The notes under the pieces are model-generated. The model saw only the letters and a program-made list of their open reading frames with translations, did not search any database and had not been told where the DNA came from. 64,000 bases of DNA from Asterias rubens (lineage: Eukaryota > Echinodermata > Asteroidea > Forcipulatida > Asteriidae), in the NCBI RefSeq assembly GCF_902459465.1, contig NC_047064.1:3622762-3686761 (forward strand), given 5' to 3'. Position numbers and translations under genes: made by a program. Positions 21,619 through 31,740 of this stretch are shown here, piece by piece (within the stretch, counting starts at the first letter, position 1; each line of letters opens with the position of its first letter).

Positions 21619-22125
21619 GTAAAGATTTGGTTCCAAAACAGACGCTCCAAATACAAGAAGATACTGAAGCAGCATGGATCTACGCCTACTAGCAGCACAG
21701 GAAGTCAAGACAGCGAACAAGATCCACCACAGAGTCAAACACCGGCAAGTCAACAGGGGTCCCTCAGCCCAGCTCCCCCGCAAGCCTCAGTGCCCCACCC
21801 GCAAGGTGCCCCCGCCATGTCCGGTACAAGTACCGGGCTCGGTGGTTACAGCAGCCAACAGCATGCCCCGTCACACCACCTCCACCACCAGATGCAGACT
21901 GATGGGAGCTCGACGCACTCCAGCCCGGTACCCCAATGGGACTATGTAGGGGAGATGTTTCCCCCTCCCGCAGTACGATCATCTTCAGGGACAGTAGAAA
22001 CTAATTACCCATTTCATCATCAGCAGCAGCACTACCAGCAACATCACTACCCATGGTTCGGTGGGCAGGACGGCACGTCGGGCATGTCTGCACAACAGCA
22101 CATGGTGGCGTCAGCCCCTCAGTAA
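21619..22125 (+). CDS. Dlx: Dlx exon 3, recognition helix and C-terminal region
   Basis: Starts exactly at homeodomain residue 45: VKIWFQNRRSKYKKILKQ, with the DNA-contacting Q50 and N51. The NRRSKYKK version is that of invertebrate Distal-less; vertebrate copies usually read NKRSKFKK. The C-terminal region (residues about 220-369) is rich in S, P, Q and H, with runs like HHQQQHYQQHHYPWFGG, and ends SAPQ before TAA. Confidence 0.96.
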   Translation, partial: VKIWFQNRRSKYKKILKQHGSTPTSSTGSQDSEQDPPQSQTPASQQGSLSPAPPQASVPHPQGAPAMSGTSTGLGGYSSQQHAPSHHLHHQMQTDGSSTHSSPVPQWDYVGEMFPPPAVRSSSGTVETNYPFHHQQQHYQQHHYPWFGGQDGTSGMSAQQHMVASAPQ

Positions 22126-22511
22126 ATCAAACTATTGCAAAGCAGGTCTGTTACTTCACGGCGGCAACAGAGGCGATTGCCTCCTTGCCTTGGTGCCCTT
22201 GAATTACTACAGTATAAATGTTTAATATCCCCACAGGGTGCCCTTTAGCGCCCTTGCCCTTTAGAAACGAAGCAGACAGGTCTGCAAAGAATGTAATATT
22301 TGCCCATGTTAAATTTGCATCGGGGATAAATAATATTAATTTTGCCTTGCTGCCCTTAAAGTACTACATGAAAAATGTACAATGTCCTCATAGGGTGCCC
22401 TTTACATTGGAGAAAATGCCTTGTTGCCCTTGCCCTTTCAAAAACGAAGTAACAGGCCTGCAAAGAATTTAATATGTTAAACTTGCATCGGGGATAAAGA
22501 GTATTAATTTC
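22126..22511 (+). repeat. Tandem duplication just downstream of Dlx (family M)
   Basis: Two units of about 160 bp (22187-22344 and 22345-22511) each read CCTTG-TGCCCTT, GGGTGCCCTTTA, GCCCTTGCCCTTT and AACGAAG, then CTTGCATCGGGGATAAA and TATTAAT. They lie within 400 bp of the Dlx stop, so they may be inside its 3' UTR. No polyadenylation signal was clearly identified. Related pieces are at 31470-31640 and 39640-39785. Confidence 0.7.
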
Positions 22512-22690
22512 GGTTTCTACCCTTACATAGATGTGTGTAGCATTGTTTACTCTTACTTACCCGAGCTCTGGTGAAACAAAATCACATGCATATTACTCAG
22601 GTGGGATTCGAGCCCATGACCTTTGCAACTACCGCCGTGTCTTACCAACTACACCACCGAGATTAAGGATTCGAACTACCTCTAGCTACC
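22512..22690 (-). mobile_element. tRNA-derived SINE-2 copy
   Basis: On - it reads a tRNA-like head with GGTGTAGTTGGTAAGACACGG and GGGCTCGAATCCCACC, then the ACCAGAGCTCGGGTAAGT body and the CTACACACATC tail. Same family as 10992. Confidence 0.75.
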
Positions 22691-22691
22691 G

Positions 22692-22800
22692 GACATTCTC
22701 GGTGGTCTAGTTGTTAAGCAGCTCTAGCATTGCGAAGGTCGTGTGTTCGTATCCCTCCCTAGTAGTATGTCTTTTATTCTGTTAGCACACATCGGTTTCA
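22692..22800 (+). mobile_element. tRNA-derived SINE-2 fragment, forward
   Basis: TCTCGGTGGTCTAGTTGTTAAGCAG and GTGTTCGTATCCCTCC form a decayed head. TTAGCACACATCGGTTTCACC is the body. It abuts the reverse copy at 22512-22690, making a head-to-head pair. Confidence 0.65.
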
Positions 22801-23111
22801 CCAAAATGAGTATGCTGCAAATTATGTGACTTTTTATAGTTCAAAAATGCAGTTCACTTGAATGTTTGAAGCCGGCACCAGCACTGTAACCACTTGAACC
22901 GATCTTACGCAGTCTACTTACAAAGGCAACTCGGCAGGTTCAACTCCTCACACAATAATGTTCCCAGCGTCGTTGTTGTATATGTATTCAAATTCCCCAA
23001 ATTTTAATACCCGAAAAAGAAAAAGTTTAAATTCCAGATTAATGACAGTTGAACAGTACCATTTAAAGATGTTGGTATACTTTTCTCTTTTTAAGTGGGG
23101 TACCCGGGGAC

Positions 23112-23281
23112 GTTTTCACAAAGAACTTAGGAACAGTCCTAACTAGTCTGAACTACAATGAGTAGTCCTAACTTAGTTAGTCCTTTGGGAGGTATTAAAA
23201 GCTCAAGGGTAGTCCTAAAAGTTAGGACGAGTAACTCGTCCTAACTCAAGATAAGACTAGCCTTAAATATGTGTGTGAACT
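23112..23281. repeat. Family F fold-back, diverged
   Basis: Contains GTTTTCACAAAGAACTTAGG, AACAGTCCTAACTAG and ACTCGTCCTAACTCAAGATAAGACTAG, ending TGTGTGAAC. The better preserved copy is at 36583. Confidence 0.65.
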
Positions 23282-23334
23282 CCACTCTTTTCTTGCATTT
23301 TCTCTCCGTCCCGTTGGTTAATCCTAAGAAACCC

Positions 23335-23730
23335 TTAAAGACAGTGGACACTAATGGTTATTGTCAAAGACTATAGCCTTCACAGTTGATGTATCTCAAC
23401 ATATGCATAAAATAACAAACCTGTGAAACATTGAACTCAATCGGTCATCGAAGTTGCGAGATAATAATAAATGAAAAATTACCCTTCTCACACGAAGTTG
23501 TGTGCGTTTAGATGGTTGATTTCGAGACCTCAAGTTCCAAATCTGAGGTCGCAAATCAAATTCGTGGAAAATTACTTCTTTCTCTAAAACTATGGCACTT
23601 CAGAGGGAGCCGTTTCTCACAAGGTTTTATACCATCAACCTCTCCCAATTACTCGTCACCAAGAAAGGTTTTATGCTAGTAAATATTTTGAGTAATTACC
23701 AATATACACTGTAGTGTCCACTGCCTTTAA
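23335..23730 (-). repeat. Family A MITE, full copy, reverse
   Basis: TTAA on both sides. Starts AGACAGTGGACACTAATGG, then GTCAAAGACTATAGCCTTC. An ATACACTGT duplication sits inside the right end. Confidence 0.87.
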
Positions 23731-23823
23731 AGTTAATTACAATATTATTTATAAAGACACTTGTATTATTGGTTCGAATGTATCCGTTTCATTATCATTA
23801 GGATTCTCTGCAGCCACGCATAA

Positions 23824-24202
23824 GATAAGGCAGTGGACACTATTGGTAATTACTCAAAATAATTATTAGCATAAGACATTACTTGGTAACGAGTAATGGG
23901 GAGCTGGTGATAGTATAACACATTGTGGGAAACGGCTCCCTCTGAAGTGGCGTAGTTTTCGAAAAAGAAGTAATTTTCGATGAAGTCGATTTCGAGACCT
24001 CAGAATTACTTTTTTGAGGTCTCGAAATTTAGCATCTGAAAGCACACAACTTCGTGTGAGAAGGGTAATTTTTCATTCGTTATTATCTCGCAACTTCGAC
24101 GACCAATTGAGCTCAAATTTTCACAGGTTTGTTATTTTGCTGAGATACACCAAGTGAGAAGACTGGTCTTTGACAATTACCAATAGTGTCCAGTGTCTTT
24201 AA
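23824..24202 (+). repeat. Family A MITE, near-complete
   Basis: Left end AAGGCAGTGGACACTATTGG without a clean TTAA; right end AGTGTCCAGTGTCTTTAA. It is about 95 bp from the reverse copy at 23335. Confidence 0.85.
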
Positions 24203-24334
24203 GGACAAGGTATCCACTTTAATTGGAGAAGTACATCAGCTTTCTATAAGTATAAAGTATTTTGAGAATCATTTCACTTCGAATTAAAGACACACCGAAT
24301 TTGAATCTGATAACGGTTACTGTCATATTATACG

Positions 24335-24532
24335 TTTACCAGATAGTGTGTTCCAACTATACTTCCTTCTTGGACATAACCGCTCCAGATTGTTTGCAAT
24401 GTCTCAAAAGAACAACCGCTTTAACTTAAAATGAAACTTTTACAGGGTAGTTTTATTTTATATGTCTACATTTATATGATTAAAACAATCGAATGGATCC
24501 AAAAGCCAAAGGTATACTTTCCCTTGAAGTGT
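24335..24532. repeat. Dispersed repeat fragment (family I)
   Basis: Holds ACATAACCGCTCCAGATTG, AATGAAACTTTTACAGGGTAG and GATTAAAACAATCGAATGGAT. The last two blocks recur at 28855-29005. Confidence 0.5.
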
Positions 24533-24794
24533 GAAGGTCGGAAATTTAAGTGATAAACGGTTTAGAAATTTTTAAAAAGTCTAAAATTATACTAAATGTG
24601 TACATTAATGTTCCACTCATTGAAGTTAATAAATAAATAGTTATTAAGTGGAAATCATTTTCAAGAGTGATAATGAGTCCCTTGTCAACCATAATAATTG
24701 TCATTTTGCTGATTACACTAGAGCAACCGACCTTAGCACGGATGACGTCAACGTCGGTTGTCTACCAATTTGCAAAAGAATTGGAAACCATACA

Positions 24795-25126
24795 AGGTAC
24801 ACGTTGCCTTGGATCGGTCGAGTTGGTCTTTGAAACGCGTTTGAAACCGTTTGTTATGAGATGCATATATGGTTAGAAAGATGGTTTAAATATAATGATC
24901 CACACAAGTATCAATATAAATTGCACGGTTTTCCTTTCACGTACAAAATGGCCGACCGTGTTTCATCGCGACGTAAGGAAGGAAAACCGTGCAATTCCGA
25001 GGCATGTTTGTGTGGATCATTGTATTCACTTTTAAATTATCTATCTAACCATATGCATTTCATGACAAACGGTTTCAAACGGTTTAAAAGACCATCTCAA
25101 CCGATCCAAGGCAACGCGTCCCTTTA
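24795..25126. repeat. Family C palindromic MITE, centre deleted
   Basis: Ends ACACGTTGCCTTGGATCGGT and ACCGATCCAAGGCAACGCGT. The centre is shorter than in the other copies (only ACAAAATGGCCGACCGTG remains), so the left half of the core hairpin is lost. Confidence 0.85.
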
Positions 25127-25214
25127 TTTGTCTCTGCGTAACTGTCTGAATTGCAGTACATGTACATGTATATCCGGTTACAGAACAATGCAGTTGTGAC
25201 GTCATCAGTACCAA

Positions 25215-25600
25215 TCAGACACTGTACACTTTCGGTAGTTACTCTAAATATTAATAGGCAAATTATTCTTTGGTTTCGAGAGCAATGGAGAGCTGTTGAT
25301 GGTATTAAATATTGTGAGAAACGACTCCCTCTGAGGTTACGTAGAGTTTGAGAGAGGGGTAAATTCTCACTAAAATATTTAAATCTGGAAAAACTTGTAG
25401 CCGTAAGCCCCTTTCAGGACAAAATAATACAATATTGTGCCACAGGGGTATTTTTTTTCCATTATTTTCTTGCAACTTCGATGACCAATATTGAGCCTAA
25501 ACTTTCATAGATTTGTTTTTTCGTGCATAATAACTATGTTTGGATACAACAAATTAAAATACTGGTCTTTGACAATTTCTAAACGTGTCTATAGTGTCTA
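25215..25600 (+). repeat. Family A-like MITE, diverged
   Basis: Starts GACACTGTACACTTTCGGTAG. It keeps GGAGAGCTGTTGATGGTATT, AACGACTCCCTCTGAGGTTACG and CTGGTCTTTGACAATTTC. The ends are poorly preserved. Confidence 0.65.
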
Positions 25601-25953
25601 AAGGGAGGGAAGGTACACGTTTGGTAATTGTCAAATACCAGTGTTCTCACTTGGTGTATCCCATCATAACCATAACATAACAAAACTGTGAACATTTGGG
25701 CTCAATCGGTCATCGAAGTTGCGAGAAAATGATGAAAGAAAAAACACCCTTGTTGGATGAATTCGTGTGCTTTCAGATAGGAATAAAACTTAAAGACTTC
25801 TAGCTAGAAGTATTTTATTATTTGAGTGAGAAATTACCTCTTTCTCAAAAACTACGTTACTTCAGAGGGAGTCGACTCACACAATGTTTTATACTATCAA
25901 CAGCTCTCCAATGCTCGTTTTGAGTAATTACCAAACGTGTACCTTCCCTTTAA
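25600..25953 (-). repeat. Family A2 MITE (subfamily), reverse
   Basis: Ends AAAGGGAGGGAAGGTACACG and CGTGTACCTTCCCTTTAA. The subfamily's own internal hairpin is AAGACTTCTAGCTAGAAGT near 25795, replacing the GAGACCTC hairpin of family A. It directly abuts the copy at 25215. Confidence 0.82.
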
Positions 25954-26329
25954 ATGAATGGATCGTTATCAGAATACCACTGTCGTGTTCCCTGCGCGAT
26001 TCAGCGATCAGGAATACTGTTCTCGTTAACACAGAGATGACACTAGACCATGTTTTCCAGTCTTGATTTGGTTGCGTTGTCTTAAAAATGACAGAAAACT
26101 TGATAACTTTATCGTGGTTAGGTAAGCCATATCCTAACTAGCGGCTGTGGCTACGACTGTTGCTAAGGGTATTGTTGGGTACATAATTAATTCTTTAACA
26201 GCGCATAACGACTAGGCAATCTAGCCGCAGTGTTAGGCGTCTATTCGGAGACCGTCTCAGCTTATAAAGTTACGCAAATGAAGTCCCCGAAATCCGTTTT
26301 ATTGTCAGTTCTATCCTGAACTCGTGGTC

Positions 26330-26425
26330 ACCGGATTCACCGGATATTCTCGGTGGTATTGTGGTTGATACACTTGTTCTAAGCTGTCGGGGTCGGTGGT
26401 TCACTACTCGAGTAGCCCCCCCCCC
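26330..26425 (+). mobile_element. tRNA-like SINE fragment
   Basis: ATTCTCGGTGGTATTGTGGTTGATAC is box A-like and GGTGGTTCACTACTCGAGTAG is box B-like but decayed. A poly-C run (26408-26419) follows. Confidence 0.45.
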
Positions 26426-26742
26426 CACCCCCACCAACCCTCGGAATTAGAAAGCACTGTCTATACAATGCTTAGGAGGGCCAAAAGGGGACAACCCATT
26501 TCCTTAAAAAACATATGGTAAAGTAAAAACAGAATTTATGTTCAAATACAGACTCTTTTCAAAAGTTTCGTTTTCTGCCTTCAGAAATTCCGATTGTTGC
26601 ATTTCATCATAGCTTAAAGCTACGTCGATGTAAGTGTACTAGCAAAATGTTATACACACCATTTATAGCAAGAATACCCATTTATCTACACAGCTATTTG
26701 CAGTTTTATGCACTGCGTATGTTTCTGTGCAATAAGAAAAGT

Positions 26743-27124
26743 TTAAAGGAACACGTTGCCTTGGATCGGTCGAGTTGGTATTCGAAAAGCGTATTTAACC
26801 GTTTGTTATCAAATGCATATGATTAGAAAGATATTTTAAAAGTAGAATATAATGATCCACACAAGTATCACTCGAAATTGCGTGGTTTGCCTTTGTTCTC
26901 GTCGACTAACACGATCGGCCATTTATGGGAGTCAAATTTTTGACTCCCATAAATGGCCGACCGTGTTAGTTCGTACGGAAAACCACGGAATTTCGAGGCA
27001 AATTTGTGTGGATCATTGTATTCTACTTTTAAATCATCTTTCTATCACATGCATTTTATAACAAACGGTTACAAACGCTTTTCGAAGACCAACTCGACCG
27101 ATCCAAGGCAACGTGTTCCTTTAA
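26743..27124. repeat. Family C palindromic MITE, best copy
   Basis: TTAA on both sides. Ends AGGAACACGTTGCCTTGGAT and ATCCAAGGCAACGTGTTCCT. The centre is GGGAGTCAAATTTTTGACTCCC with ATTTATG arms. The two halves (about 185 bp each) pair along almost their whole length. Confidence 0.92.
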
Positions 27125-27251
27125 TCTTTCCTTGTTGGCTTGCCTGAACTTCATGTGCGTAACAGTTGTTTACGCATTATTCGGCCAGGTCTCGGTTATA
27201 TTGCAGACTTTCAGAAGAATAAAGACTGACGGCATCATCCATATAGATAAT

Positions 27252-27762
27252 AGTCAAGTTTTCAATTAACTTAAAGGGCCTTCTCATTCAACAATACCCA
27301 TGAAAATGCTCACTGATTTCTCATAAAAAAAAAACGATGGGCACAATTTGATCAATACATCTCACCGCAAGGAGCTGCACCTGAGTGGAAAGACACTATC
27401 ATTCGTCTAATCTTAAAACAGACAAGTTTTCGGTAAACTTAAAGGGCCTTCTCATTCAACTAACTAACACGAAAATGCCTTTCTGACCCCAGAATTTCTA
27501 TTAAAAAAAACTGTGAAGATTTGGGATCAAAGCACCTCAATTTCACACCAAGCAGAAAGTTTATTTCGTCAAATTTTCAAATTTTCGTCAAACAGTTTTC
27601 AATAATCTTAAGGGGCCTCCTCATTCAACTAACCGATGGAAATGCCATTCCACCCCAGGCTTTTTCATAAAAAAACGATGGACACATTTCGAATCAGAAC
27701 ACCACACCAAGGAGCAGCATCAGAGTAGAAAGTCACTTCCACCAGTCTCTAATCTTACAGAG
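27252..27762 (+). repeat. Tandem array, 3 x about 170 bp
   Basis: Units start near 27255, 27420 and 27590. Shared blocks are AAGTTTTC-AT-AACTTAAAGGG, CCTTCTCATTCAACTAAC, GAAAATGCC, AAAAAACGATGGACACA, CACACCAAGGAGCAGCA and GTAGAAAGTCAC. The units have diverged by point changes and small indels. No coding potential was seen. Confidence 0.85.
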
Positions 27763-28284
27763 GAAAAAAATGAAGTGCTTATACAATCAACCGACCGAGA
27801 AAGGAGCTTATTAAGTCCCGGGCAATTAGTTCCTTTCACGGCACGTGTCCTCGACGAGACACGGTAGAGGCAAGGTCACCCGGACTCTCTCAAGATTCTT
27901 CCAGACAAAGCACAATCAAACATAAAGCACAATTTTATCTTTAGCTTTGAGAAAACCTTTCGAGTACTCCACTGAAGAGCGAGTGGTTTTTAAACGAAGA
28001 CAACAAGTGTGAAAATGTGAAAATGATTTATTCTCTCCCATAGCTGTTATGAACACAGGAAATTGCTTTAATTTCTTCACAGAAACTCAAGTTGTCTTAG
28101 GTTTGTGCTGAATCTTTGTATGTCACGCGTGACCTTTAATTTATTCTATATGCATATATGATTGATAAGAGGTTCTTGTTGATGTTGCTATTTATTTACT
28201 TAAGTCTGTAATTGATTTTTGTTCATATAAGTAGGCAACGCATGCAGTCTCAAAAGCTTATGCTATGTTTCCACTTGCCTCGTC
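27763..28284. other. Unassigned spacer between Dlx and engrailed
   Basis: No MITE, SINE or gene recognised. Includes a GC-richer stretch at 27805-27895 (AGTCCCGGGCAATTAG, GACACGGTAGAGGCAAGG) and an ATATGCATATATG stretch near 28150. Confidence 0.35.
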
Positions 28285-28510
28285 ATACGTTTCTTGTGAC
28301 TGATATTTCAATCCTGGACGCTACAAATGTAGTACTTTGTCTTGTTAATTTATTGTCTTTTTTCAAGTGCTTGTGACCATTTATATTATTTTACGTTTTT
28401 TTTATGACTGACAATACCATTCCTTGGAGGCTACATTAAATAAGTATTGAGATGAACTCTTGTTAATTTCTTGTCTTTTATCAAGTGGTTGTAAACCATT
28501 TATATCATTT
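28285..28510 (+). repeat. Tandem duplication, 2 x about 112 bp
   Basis: Both units carry TACGTTT, a TGACTGA block, TGGA-GCTACA, CTTGTTAATTT-TTGTCTTTT, ATCAAGTG-TTGT and CCATTTATAT. Starts are at 28285 and 28392. Confidence 0.8.
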
Positions 28511-28854
28511 TTAAATCATCGGGCAACTTGACTAGTAAATAGTGAAGTGAGGATGGCGTTCATTTAGACTTCCAGAAAGAATCTGCTAGGATCGAAACGT
28601 CAGGCCATGAACTATTGTCTGCGTTTCTTATACAAATTGGTCCTTTTGGTTGGTTAGGTTGAAGCGGCACTTTTGTTTTCTTCAAAATAATGTGTAAGTG
28701 GTTTCAGTTCGGATGCGTTGTGATAGCAACAATACTTTTGAAATCAATGCATCAGAAGTTTTCATGGGAAGTAAAACCCAATCTTGTATTTTAAGTACCA
28801 ATTGAGTGTAACTAAAAATATGTTTCTCAGTTGTTTTTTTCCGATAATTACGAT

Positions 28855-29005
28855 TATTCTTCTGGATTTTCGACCATATCTCAAAAACGCTGAAATATGT
28901 TTTTATGAAACTTTCACAGGTTAGTTTTGTTGTTTATCTTTAACAATATAAGATTAAAACAATCGAACGGATGCAACAGCCCAAAGATGTACCTTCTCGC
29001 TAAGT
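28855..29005. repeat. Dispersed repeat fragment (family I)
   Basis: Shares TATGAAACTTTCACAGGTTAG and GATTAAAACAATCGAACGGAT with 24335-24532. Confidence 0.5.
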
Positions 29006-29339
29006 GTAAACTGTAATGAATATCGTCACCTGACATTAACGGTGATATATCACGACCGAGAGTTTCTCTCACTTGTCATTCGGACTTTAGTGATTTTTTT
29101 TCCGAGGCACGGCTGATTGACATGTTTATCCAAGTTGACGAGTTGTGCGAAGTTGCCCAAGGTATGAAACAACCCCGCTATTGATTCCAATATAAATGCA
29201 GTCACTTACTGACTTGGTACTTAGTGGTTTTCCTCCAGAACTCGTCCACGAGGGAATATTTATAACTAGGATGTCTGATGAGGGTGGTCACCCCGTAAGG
29301 TCTTATTTTGGTCTATGTTTTCAAGTTGTCCAAAAGTCA
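29006..29339. other. Unassigned spacer
   Basis: No gene or repeat recognised. Confidence 0.3.
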
Positions 29340-29525
29340 GGGCTCGACTTCATAGAGCTGCCTGCCTAAGCATCAAACAATGCTTAGCAATTAGCAGTAA
29401 TGAGCAGGATGTCAGTAACAACTCGTGACTTGATATTTTGGGCTGGTAACGTTATTCTGGACAGCATAAGTTTGTTTTGCTTAGCTTATTTTTGTGCTTA
29501 AGCAGCCCTTTGAATTCTCGGCCCA
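29340..29525. repeat. Family D MITE, short copy
   Basis: Ends AGGGCTCGACTTCATAGAGC and GCAGCCCTTTGAATTCTCGGCCC, with GCCTAAGCA and GCTTAAGCA inside. Confidence 0.75.
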
Positions 29526-29715
29526 TGCCACTGAAAGAGAGTCTCATGTGTTGCAGCAGAAGGCAACGTCAATCTCTGATGGGGCTATAAGTGGAAATGA
29601 GTTTGCATAGATTGAAGTATTTGTACAGGACTTGCTCAAGATAAAGCCGGGCAACTACTCGCTTCGATCTTGCTCCTTGTCCGTCCATATTTATTTACAG
29701 ATCCTGGACAGTTCG

Positions 29716-30100
29716 TTAAAGGCAGTGGATACTATTGGTAATTACTCAAAAAAATTATTAGCATAAAACCTTACTTTGTAATGAGTTATAGGGAGAGGTT
29801 GATAAAATAAAACATTGTAAGAAACGGCTCCCTCTGAAGTAACGCAGTTTTTGAGAACGAAGTAATTTTCAAGAAATTTGATTTCGAGACCTCAGATTTA
29901 GAATTTTGAGGTCTCGAAATCAAACATCTGAAAGCACACAACTTCGTGTGACAAGGGTGTTTTTTCTTTCATTATTATATCGCAACTTTGACGACCAATT
30001 GAGCTCAAATTTTCACAGTTTTTTTGTAATGCATAGGTTGAGATACACAAAGTGAGAAGACTGGTCTTTGAAAATTACCAATAGTGTACAGTGTCTTTAA
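29716..30100 (+). repeat. Family A MITE, full copy
   Basis: TTAA on both sides, ends AGGCAGTGGATACTATTGG and ATAGTGTACAGTGTCT. Hairpin intact at 29880-29922. Confidence 0.9.
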
Positions 30101-31164
30101 GGTGATCGGGTCTTTTCTTCACACATTGGTCCTGTTCTTTGGAATAACTGATTCCATCTAGAACGTTGTTAACTGAATACACTGGCCCTTTATACCTTTG
30201 CAATGAGTTTACATAATGTTAAGTTGTGAAAATGTTAAATTGTTGTACATTTTGTTTCATTTAATGCCGAAGCACCATTAAGTAATGTATTTTAGAATGG
30301 CGCTTTATAAATCCACATATTATTAATATCATTATTATTAATCCCATCCATCTCTCTCTCTGTGCTTTGTTATCAACTGTTTTGCCAATATCTAAGATGT
30401 TCATGTAATCCTCGACAGTACACCCGAACCCTATCCTTACCCCTCGACCCTGACTTGACCTCTTCTGAAAGGCTAGCCTTTTGCAACTCCCTGATTTGTT
30501 TTTCCCACCCGCTCTCATTTCTTTAAAAACTTTTTGTTAGGGAAGATTTTGACTCTCGTCTTTGTGTGAGCTTTTCAATGAATCAAAAAGCTCAGCCGTC
30601 GAATCGGTCTCTTGGCCCCGTTGTCTACTAGCAACCCCTGGTTGCTCTCGCTTGAAGAAAAAAAAAGATAACGAATTTTTCGAAGTACAAAGGGATGTTG
30701 CCTTTTGTGGCTGGAGGGATGCACCGAGATCTAGCTACTCAGCACGGGGCCCACGCCTTCGTGAAAGCACCCCATTGTGTGACCCATCGCCGGACTCTCC
30801 GATAGACGCAATGGATCTTTCAAGCGATGGGAACTCGGCTGTTATTCATTGTCCCTTTTCTTTTTTTTACTATCACCATAAACGTACCCATCCAGAATAA
30901 TCAAACAAGAGAAGAGACATTGGTGCCTGCATGGGAAGATAACAAAAACGCTTCAAGGAAATCGAGCTGGACAAAAAAGGAAGATGGAACAGAAGTCTTC
31001 TAAGACGTTTCTGTATACGTCTTCAAATGTTTAGGGAAAAGGCAGCTGGATATGTTTTCGGCAATTAATTAATTGCAATGATTTTTTCAATGCGGAAGCA
31101 GCTGCCCACTTAAATAAACTGCCTTGTGGTCGTATAGATACCGTTTTCACGTACTGTTGTGCTC
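30101..31164. other. Unassigned spacer with one open frame
   Basis: A 112-codon frame on + at 30562-30900 opens with ATG-like CTTTGTGTGAGC context. It has no recognisable motif beyond a KKKK run and a serine/proline-rich patch. There is no splice or polyadenylation support, so it was not called as a gene. An ATTATTATTAAT stretch lies near 30320. Confidence 0.35.
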
Positions 31165-31425
31165 TTAAAGGCAGTGGACACTATTGGTAATTACTCAAAA
31201 TATTTTTTAGCTTTTTGCTTGGAAACTTGTAATGGGGAGAGGTTGATAGTACAAAACATTGTGAGAACCAGCTCCCTCTGAGGTGACGTTGTTTTCGAGA
31301 AAAAAGTGATTTTCCACGGATTTATTTCGAGACCTCAGATTTAGAACTTGAGGTATCCAAATCATGCATCAGAAAGCACACAACTTCGTATGGCAAGAGT
31401 GTTTTTTCTTTCATGTGTTTCGCAT
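31165..31425 (+). repeat. Family A MITE, right end missing
   Basis: TTAA then AGGCAGTGGACACTATTGG. It runs through the hairpin to the GTGTTTTTTCTTTCATG block and stops there. Confidence 0.85.
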
Positions 31426-31439
31426 TACTTACTTTTTTT

Positions 31440-31640
31440 AGGGAGGGGATGTTTGAAAAGTAAAGAGGAGGCCTGTATGCTTCGTTTTTGAAAGGGCAGA
31501 GTGCTAGGGCATTTTATCCTTAGTAAAGGGCACACTACGAGGACTTTGTAAATTTCTAGTGGAGCATTTCAAAGGCACCAAGGCATTGACCATGGTGCAT
31601 TGATGCAATCGCATTTGTTGCCTCTGTGAGGTATCAGACC
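31440..31640 (-). repeat. Family M fragment
   Basis: On - it carries the CGAAGCATACAGGCCTC block next to CTGCCCTTTC, as in the tandem duplication after Dlx, followed by CAATGCCTTGGTGCC. Confidence 0.55.
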
Positions 31641-31649
31641 GGAAAGAGA

Positions 31650-31740
31650 ATGGCTCGGTGGTTTATTTCCATACCTTTCACTTCAGTGGATCCCGGTTTG
31701 AATCTCACCTAAGACCGGAGCCTTTGGGTTGTCAGTCCCT
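31650..31740 (+). mobile_element. tRNA-like SINE fragment
   Basis: ATGGCTCGGTGGTTTATTTC is box A-like and GGATCCCGGTTTGAATCTCACC is box B-like. The downstream body is not clearly shared with the others. Confidence 0.4.

Larger units (their letters stand above)
17736..22125 (+). other. Dlx: Dlx (Distal-less) homeobox gene, whole coding span
   Basis: Three coding exons (394, 209 and 507 nt) join in frame into a predicted 369-aa protein. Intron positions are those typical of Dlx genes: one before the homeodomain and one inside it between residues 44 and 45. Dlx proteins are nuclear transcription factors that bind TAATT-type sites and pattern appendages, ectoderm and nervous system. The homeodomain is at about residues 158-217. 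Confidence 0.95.

Noticed and set aside
30562..30900. 112-codon frame between Dlx and engrailed
   Set aside because: No recognisable motif and no promoter, splice or polyadenylation support. Not called, although a lineage-specific gene cannot be excluded.
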